Positions 8,667-12,544 of a stretch of DNA of 12,544 bases are shown piece after piece; position 1 is the first letter of the stretch, and each line of letters begins with the position of its first letter. Under the pieces are notes generated by a model, which had not been told where the DNA came from, did not search any database, and saw nothing but the letters and a program-made list of their open reading frames with translations. The stretch is from the NCBI GenBank assembly GCA_948528155.1, contig CAOSZT010000056.1:1-12544 (forward strand), given 5' to 3'. This DNA is from an uncultured Clostridia bacterium (GTDB taxonomy: Bacteria > Bacillota > Clostridia > TANB77 > CAG-508). The position numbers and the translations under genes are program-made.

Positions 8667-10031
8667 CTATTTTAGTTTTGTTTCAATCAAATCAGCTATT
8701 TCTCTTGCTTTTTTTGTAATATATTCTTGTTCTTCTCCTTCTATCATAACTCTAATAAGTGGCTCTGTACCAGAAGGTCTTATTAAAACTCTACCATTTC
8801 CTGCAAATTCTTTTTCTAATTTCTCTATTGCATTTTTTATTTCTTCATCTTTTTCATAGTCATATTTTTTATTTGAATTTACTTTTGCATTTATTAATAT
8901 CTGTGGATATAGCTTTATTATTTTACATAGTTCTGATGTCTTTTTATTTTCTTCTAATATCGCTTGTATTAACATTAAAGATGTTAATATTCCATCTCCT
9001 GTAGGATTATAATCTAATAAAATTACATGTCCTGATTGTTCTCCTCCTAGGTTATAACCTTGTTTTAACATTTCTTCTAATACATATCTATCTCCTACTT
9101 TTGTTTGTATTAATTCTAGACCTTTATCTCTTGTATATTTGTTTAATCCTAGATTACTCATTACTGTTGCAACAATTGTATTTTTTGATAATTTGCCTTT
9201 CTTTTTTAGATAATTTGAAATTATTGCCATTATTTTATCTCCATCTATTTCTTCTCCATTTTCATCAACAGCTAAACATCTATCTCCATCCCCATCATAT
9301 GCTACACCTATACTTAATTTATTTTTTACAACAAATTCTTTTAGTGATTCTAAATGTGTTGAACCACAATTTTCATTTATATTTATACCATTTGGATTGT
9401 TATTTATTATTTTATATTTAATTCCTAATGCTTTAAATACTTTTTCAGCCACAACAGTTGTTGCTCCATTAGCTGTGTCTATACCTACAACAAAATCTGT
9501 TTTATTTATTTTTTCTATATTGTCATCAAAATGTTTTCTAAAAAAATATACATACTCATCTAATAAATCTGTTCTATATTCTGATACACCTATTTTATTA
9601 CTTACTGCTGTTAATTCATCTATTTTTCCTGAATCCATTACTTCTTCAATTTCTTCTTCTAAACTATCTGGAATTTTCATTCCTTTATTACTAAAATATT
9701 TTATTCCATTAAATTCATATGTATTGTGTGATGCCGATATTACAACACTTGCATCTGCATTTAACTTTCTTGTTAAATATGCTACAGCTGGTGTTGGAAT
9801 TACTCCTAATAACTTCACATTTGCTCCATAGCTTAAAAATCCTGCTACCATAGCACTTTCTATTAAAGTTCCAGATAATCGTGTATCTCTTCCTATTAAT
9901 ATAGTAGGTATATGGTCAGTATGCTTTGATAACACATATGCACCTGCTTTTGCTACTTTATATACTAATTGTGGTGTAAGCTCTGTGTTTGCAATCCTCC
10001 TTATACCATCTGTTCCAAAATATTTTCTCAT
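8667..10031 (-). CDS. glmM: Phosphoglucosamine mutase GlmM
   Basis: GlmM converts glucosamine-6-phosphate to glucosamine-1-phosphate, the step before GlmU makes UDP-N-acetylglucosamine for peptidoglycan and surface glycans. The 454-aa length matches the family (about 450). Landmarks: N-terminal FGTDGIRRIAN (5-15); VVISASHN with the phosphorylated serine S101; magnesium-binding DGDGDR (246-251); sugar-binding GGEQSGH; and RPSGTEP (418-424), the C-terminal phosphate-binding loop. AAGGGA ends 10 nt before ATG 10031. The gene follows the tyrosine phosphatase gene after 76 nt with no visible terminator and no convincing promoter, so it is probably co-transcribed with the surface-polysaccharide control genes. 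In many Bacillota glmM instead follows cdaA and ybbR, neither of which is here. Paralogous phosphomannomutases share the fold, but the FGTDGIRR start and length fit GlmM. Confidence 0.95.
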   Translation of the reverse strand: MRKYFGTDGIRRIANTELTPQLVYKVAKAGAYVLSKHTDHIPTILIGRDTRLSGTLIESAMVAGFLSYGANVKLLGVIPTPAVAYLTRKLNADASVVISASHNTYEFNGIKYFSNKGMKIPDSLEEEIEEVMDSGKIDELTAVSNKIGVSEYRTDLLDEYVYFFRKHFDDNIEKINKTDFVVGIDTANGATTVVAEKVFKALGIKYKIINNNPNGININENCGSTHLESLKEFVVKNKLSIGVAYDGDGDRCLAVDENGEEIDGDKIMAIISNYLKKKGKLSKNTIVATVMSNLGLNKYTRDKGLELIQTKVGDRYVLEEMLKQGYNLGGEQSGHVILLDYNPTGDGILTSLMLIQAILEENKKTSELCKIIKLYPQILINAKVNSNKKYDYEKDEEIKNAIEKLEKEFAGNGRVLIRPSGTEPLIRVMIEGEEQEYITKKAREIADLIETKLK

Positions 10032-10107
10032 ATTTACATCTTCCCTTAATAAAATATTTAGGTTTTTTAAAGTTTTGCCTATAAATCACTTTTAGTTTTA
10101 GAATAAC

Positions 10108-10893
10108 TTAATATTTCTTTAAATACATTATAATTTTTTCTTTTATACTTAATTTCATTTCTATAGGATCATCAATTTCAATTTTTTTATTTTCTAATGC
10201 TAATTTTGGATTTTTTGTTGTAAGTTTTTCTAGTTTATCACTTCCTATAATGTTTTCAATTTCTTCTATTGCTTGTGGAATTAATTTATATATTGTTTTT
10301 TCTCTATGAACATCTGTACCTAAAAAATGTATCATATTACCACTCAACAATTTCTTAACAATAATTTTTGCCTTTTCTCCATATTGTCCTAAAATACTTC
10401 CATAATTTGCTTGCATTAATACACCTTTTTCAATCAGCTCATATACAAATTCTGGCTCTTTTTGTATAAAACTATATCTTTCTGGATGTGCTAATATTGG
10501 TATAAGTTTATTCTCTTGAAGAGAATATATTACATTATATAAATTCATTGGCTCTGCATTTAAAGGCATTTCAAATAAAACATAACTCGTGTTATTTATT
10601 GTTGAAGCCTTTCCTTCTATTAATAAATCCATTATGTTATCTGTTATATAGATTTCATTTGCTAAATATAAATTTGCCTCTATTCCACTTTGTCTTAAAT
10701 TATCTTTTATTACTTTTACCCATATATCTCTTTCTTTTACACCTGTTTCATAATAATTTTCCATATAATGTGATGTTAATACTATTCCTTCAAATCCTGC
10801 ATTTTTCGCTTCTTGTATCAAATTAAAAGTCTCATCTATATTTCTTGATCCATCATCTATATTTGGTATTATATGTGTGTGAAAATCTATCAT
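10108..10893 (-). CDS. cpsB: PHP-type protein-tyrosine phosphatase (CpsB/YwqE family)
   Basis: This family of metal-dependent phosphatases removes phosphate from BY-kinases and their targets, helping set the phosphorylation cycle that controls capsule or exopolysaccharide assembly. The 261-aa protein (B. subtilis YwqE is about 254) shows the PHP metal ligands in order: DFHTHIIP (H5, H7), IDDGS (D13, D14), TSHY (H42), FEMP (E108), AHPERY (H136, R139) and LGTDVH (D194, H196). No signal peptide or membrane segment is present, so it is cytoplasmic. AAGGAG lies 8 nt before ATG 10893. It starts 35 nt after the kinase gene in the same direction, the normal partner for this family. The polymer it regulates cannot be told, since no glycosyltransferase, flippase or polymerase lies in the window. 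Confidence 0.92.
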   Translation of the reverse strand: MIDFHTHIIPNIDDGSRNIDETFNLIQEAKNAGFEGIVLTSHYMENYYETGVKERDIWVKVIKDNLRQSGIEANLYLANEIYITDNIMDLLIEGKASTINNTSYVLFEMPLNAEPMNLYNVIYSLQENKLIPILAHPERYSFIQKEPEFVYELIEKGVLMQANYGSILGQYGEKAKIIVKKLLSGNMIHFLGTDVHREKTIYKLIPQAIEEIENIIGSDKLEKLTTKNPKLALENKKIEIDDPIEMKLSIKEKIIMYLKKY

Positions 10894-10928
10894 TATTACT
10901 TCTCCTTATATTATATTTTTAAAGTTCA

Positions 10929-11585
10929 CTATTTTGGTACTTTGTTCACCACAACTCCAGCTAAATTTCCTCCAACATCTTTTATACTTTTTATTATTTT
11001 TTCAAGATACTTTTTTTTAGTTTCTTTATATGCTGTAACAACTATTGTTGAATCCACTGTTCGTGATAAAATTACTGAATCTGTAACTAATTCACAAGGT
11101 GTTCCATCTATCATAATTATATCACACATATCTTTTAAACCTTCTAATAAATCTGTCATTTCTTCTGAAACCAATAATTCAGAAGGATTTGGTGGAACAC
11201 TCCCAGCTACAATAATTGATAAATTTTCCACTTGGGTTTTTTGTATATAATTTGACATTTCGATTTCATCTATATTTTGTGTATCTAACTCTGTCAAAAT
11301 GTTTGAAAGTCCTGGTTTTGGTGTAACTCCAAATATCGTAAACTGTCTACCTTTTCTCATATCTGCATCTATTAAAATCACTTTATTTCCAGCCTGCGCA
11401 AATGTTACTGCTAAATTAGATGTTACCCAACTTTTTCCTTCTCCTGGAAATGTTGATGTTATTAATAATGTTTTTAGCTTTTTATTTGTACTCATAAATT
11501 GTATATTTGTTCTTAATGTTCTAAAAGTTTCTGCTACAACTGATTCAGGGTCTATTTGTGTTATCAATTCCTTCTTTAGTTTCAT
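10929..11585 (-). CDS. cpsD: CpsD/YwqD-type BY-kinase (tyrosine-protein kinase) lacking the C-terminal tyrosine cluster
   Basis: Bacterial tyrosine kinases of this type act in the cytoplasm with a Wzz-like membrane adaptor and control polysaccharide chain length and export. The 218-aa protein shows E19-xx-R22-xx-R25 (ETFRTLR), the oligomer-forming EX2RX2R motif, Walker A FPGEGKS (46-52), Walker A' VILIDADMRKGRQ (D73, D75) and Walker B IIMID (156-160). The stretch after Walker B reads DGTPCELVTDS where DTPP is more usual. The protein ends VVVNKVPK at TAG (10931-10929). The YG-rich tail used for autophosphorylation in CpsD and YwqD is absent, and no other frame after the stop encodes one. Last tyrosine is Y193. 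Its ATG overlaps the adaptor's stop as TAATG, so the pair is translationally coupled. A plain ParA/MinD-like ATPase is the alternative, but the adaptor and phosphatase neighbours favour BY-kinase. Confidence 0.88.
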   Translation of the reverse strand: MKLKKELITQIDPESVVAETFRTLRTNIQFMSTNKKLKTLLITSTFPGEGKSWVTSNLAVTFAQAGNKVILIDADMRKGRQFTIFGVTPKPGLSNILTELDTQNIDEIEMSNYIQKTQVENLSIIVAGSVPPNPSELLVSEEMTDLLEGLKDMCDIIMIDGTPCELVTDSVILSRTVDSTIVVTAYKETKKKYLEKIIKSIKDVGGNLAGVVVNKVPK

Positions 11586-12307
11586 TATTTTCTCTTTCCC
11601 CCTTTTTCAATATTAAAATTATGTTTTGGTATTGTAGCAAGAACTGGTATTTTAAACTCTCTTTCTATATCTTCTGCTGTTTTTATTGTTGAATCTAACA
11701 CATTAGCTAATAACACATATATTACTGCTATTAATAAACCTATACCTGTAAATATTATGATATCTCTTATATTGTTTATATTTGATGGAGTATAATTAAT
11801 TTTAGCTCTGTCAACTATATGAACATTATTTATATTATATGTTTTTAATACCATTTCCGAAAATACATCTGCTATTTCATTTGCTATTTCATATGCTCTT
11901 TGTGCATCTTCATCTATTACTGATATTTTTATTAATTCTGTATCTTTTACAGTATTTACTGTTATATTTTTTCTTAATTTTTCTTCAGCTATATCAATTT
12001 TTAAATTTTTTATAACTTCTCTAATTACATCTTTGCTTTCTACTAATACCCTATATGTAGATATTAATTTTGAATTTAATGTAATATCTGTGGTTGTTAT
12101 TGAATTTGTTGTATTATTTCTTTTTTCCAAATTTGCTGTATCTTCTGATTTTGCTAATACCAATGTTGTTGATGATGTATACATTGGTTTCACAAATTTT
12201 TTTGTATAAACAACTCCAATTAAGACAAATATTAAAATTATAAAAATCATTTTTACTTTTTTATTCCAAAATAATATTAATATCTCCTTTAAATCTATTT
12301 CCTCCAT
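11585..12307 (-). CDS. cpsC: Wzz-family polysaccharide co-polymerase / BY-kinase membrane adaptor (CpsC/YwqC type)
   Basis: CpsC/YwqC proteins sit in the membrane, bind and activate the cognate BY-kinase with a cytoplasmic tail, and influence polysaccharide length. The 240-aa product has a short N-terminal EEIDLKEILILFWNKK typical of Wzz domains, a first membrane helix at about 18-37, an extracellular portion of about 145 residues, and a second helix at about 183-202. A cytoplasmic tail follows with EDIEREFKIPVLATIPKH, the usual kinase-contact region. AAGGAG lies 6 nt before ATG 12307; an in-frame GTG 18 codons upstream (12361) has no comparable site. It is the first gene after the promoter at 12381-12409 and overlaps the kinase start by 1 nt. 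The separate adaptor and kinase follow the Gram-positive arrangement, unlike the fused proteins of proteobacteria. Confidence 0.91.
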   Translation of the reverse strand: MEEIDLKEILILFWNKKVKMIFIILIFVLIGVVYTKKFVKPMYTSSTTLVLAKSEDTANLEKRNNTTNSITTTDITLNSKLISTYRVLVESKDVIREVIKNLKIDIAEEKLRKNITVNTVKDTELIKISVIDEDAQRAYEIANEIADVFSEMVLKTYNINNVHIVDRAKINYTPSNINNIRDIIIFTGIGLLIAVIYVLLANVLDSTIKTAEDIEREFKIPVLATIPKHNFNIEKGGKRK

Positions 12308-12380
12308 TACTCTCTCCTTGAATTCATATCTTGAACTTAATTTTCTATATAGTAAAATCACATTTTATTTTTATGTTTTA

Positions 12381-12409
12381 ATTATAGCTAATATAATTTT
12401 AAAAATCAA
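12381..12409 (-). promoter_or_regulatory. Promoter of the cpsC-cpsD-cpsB(-glmM) operon
   Basis: On the minus strand TTGATT (12409-12404) and a perfect TATAAT (12386-12381) are separated by 17 bp, the ideal sigma-A spacing. The predicted transcript begins near 12374, leaving a 5' leader of about 65 nt before ATG 12307. Confidence 0.65.
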
Positions 12410-12415
12410 TAATAT

Positions 12416-12442
12416 TGTAAAAAAACTTAATGTAAAAAAACT
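12416..12442. repeat. Tandem 12-bp direct repeat just upstream of the cps promoter
   Basis: TGTAAAAAAACT occurs exactly at 12416-12427 and again at 12431-12442, a 15-bp period. The pair begins 7 bp upstream of the -35 box, where an activator or an A-tract UP-like element would act. The exact repetition, including TGT and CT at the ends, is more than a plain A-run would give. Confidence 0.5.
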
Positions 12443-12443
12443 C

Positions 12444-12500
12444 ATTATTTTCAAATATTAAAGTATTATTGGAATAATTTTAAAACTTTAGGAAATTTTT
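12444..12500. repeat. Intergenic repeat element, copy B
   Basis: This matches 7304-7363 at about 80 percent over 60 columns. It contains a 14-bp palindrome, ATTATT-GG-AATAAT (12465-12478), which is only partly kept in copy A. Its left edge is about 137 bp upstream of the cpsC start. The remaining 44 bp to the window end show no gene. Confidence 0.5.
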
Positions 12501-12544
12501 TAAATTAATAAAAAGTAGAGTAGTTTAAATTTATGATAATAATA

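Noticed and set aside
12308..12361. GTG 12361 as the cpsC start.
   Set aside because: There is no ribosome binding site, and the 18-residue extension is unlike Wzz-family N-termini, whereas AAGGAG is 6 nt before ATG 12307.
1..12544. CRISPR arrays, tRNA or rRNA genes, transposase or integrase genes, prophage genes.
   Set aside because: No regularly spaced long repeats, no tRNA- or rRNA-like conserved stretches and no mobile-element proteins were seen on either strand.

Overview
The window is very A+T-rich, uses the standard code, and carries GGAG-type ribosome binding sites. Its gene set (AddA, PHP-type phosphotyrosine phosphatase, split Wzz/BY-kinase pair, sortase, GlmM) points to a low-GC Gram-positive bacterium, most likely a clostridium-like member of the Bacillota. 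Genus cannot be read from the sequence.

Layout, left to right. Positions 83-7155 (minus strand) hold two tightly linked DNA-processing genes. The first in transcription order is a single-chain restriction-modification enzyme: an N-terminal PD-(D/E)XK nuclease, a gamma-type adenine methyltransferase and a C-terminal target-recognition region. The second is addA, the helicase-nuclease subunit of AddAB; its start codon lies 1 nt after the stop of the first gene. addA carries a one-base insertion inside the Walker A codons, so the 1258-aa protein is broken in this sequence. The partner addB is not in the window.

Positions 7156-7482 are a divergent intergenic region with a candidate promoter in each direction, an inverted repeat, and a roughly 60-bp element that recurs at 12444-12500. 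Sortase (7483-8124, plus strand) follows, the only plus-strand gene. A hairpin separates it from a convergent 113-aa three-helix membrane protein (8186-8527, minus), which appears to have its own promoter and terminator.

Positions 8667-12307 (minus) read, in transcription order, Wzz-like membrane adaptor, cytoplasmic BY-kinase, PHP-type tyrosine phosphatase and phosphoglucosamine mutase (glmM). The first three form the usual kinase/adaptor/phosphatase module controlling capsule or exopolysaccharide export. glmM supplies glucosamine-1-phosphate for UDP-GlcNAc, used in peptidoglycan and surface glycans. A good sigma-A-type promoter (12381-12409) with a tandem 12-bp repeat directly upstream probably starts this operon. 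The kinase has no C-terminal tyrosine cluster.

No tRNA, rRNA, CRISPR array, insertion sequence or prophage gene was recognised. Nothing looks like a wholly new system. The observations most worth checking are the addA frameshift, the coupling of the restriction-modification gene to addA, the repeated intergenic element, and the tail-less BY-kinase.
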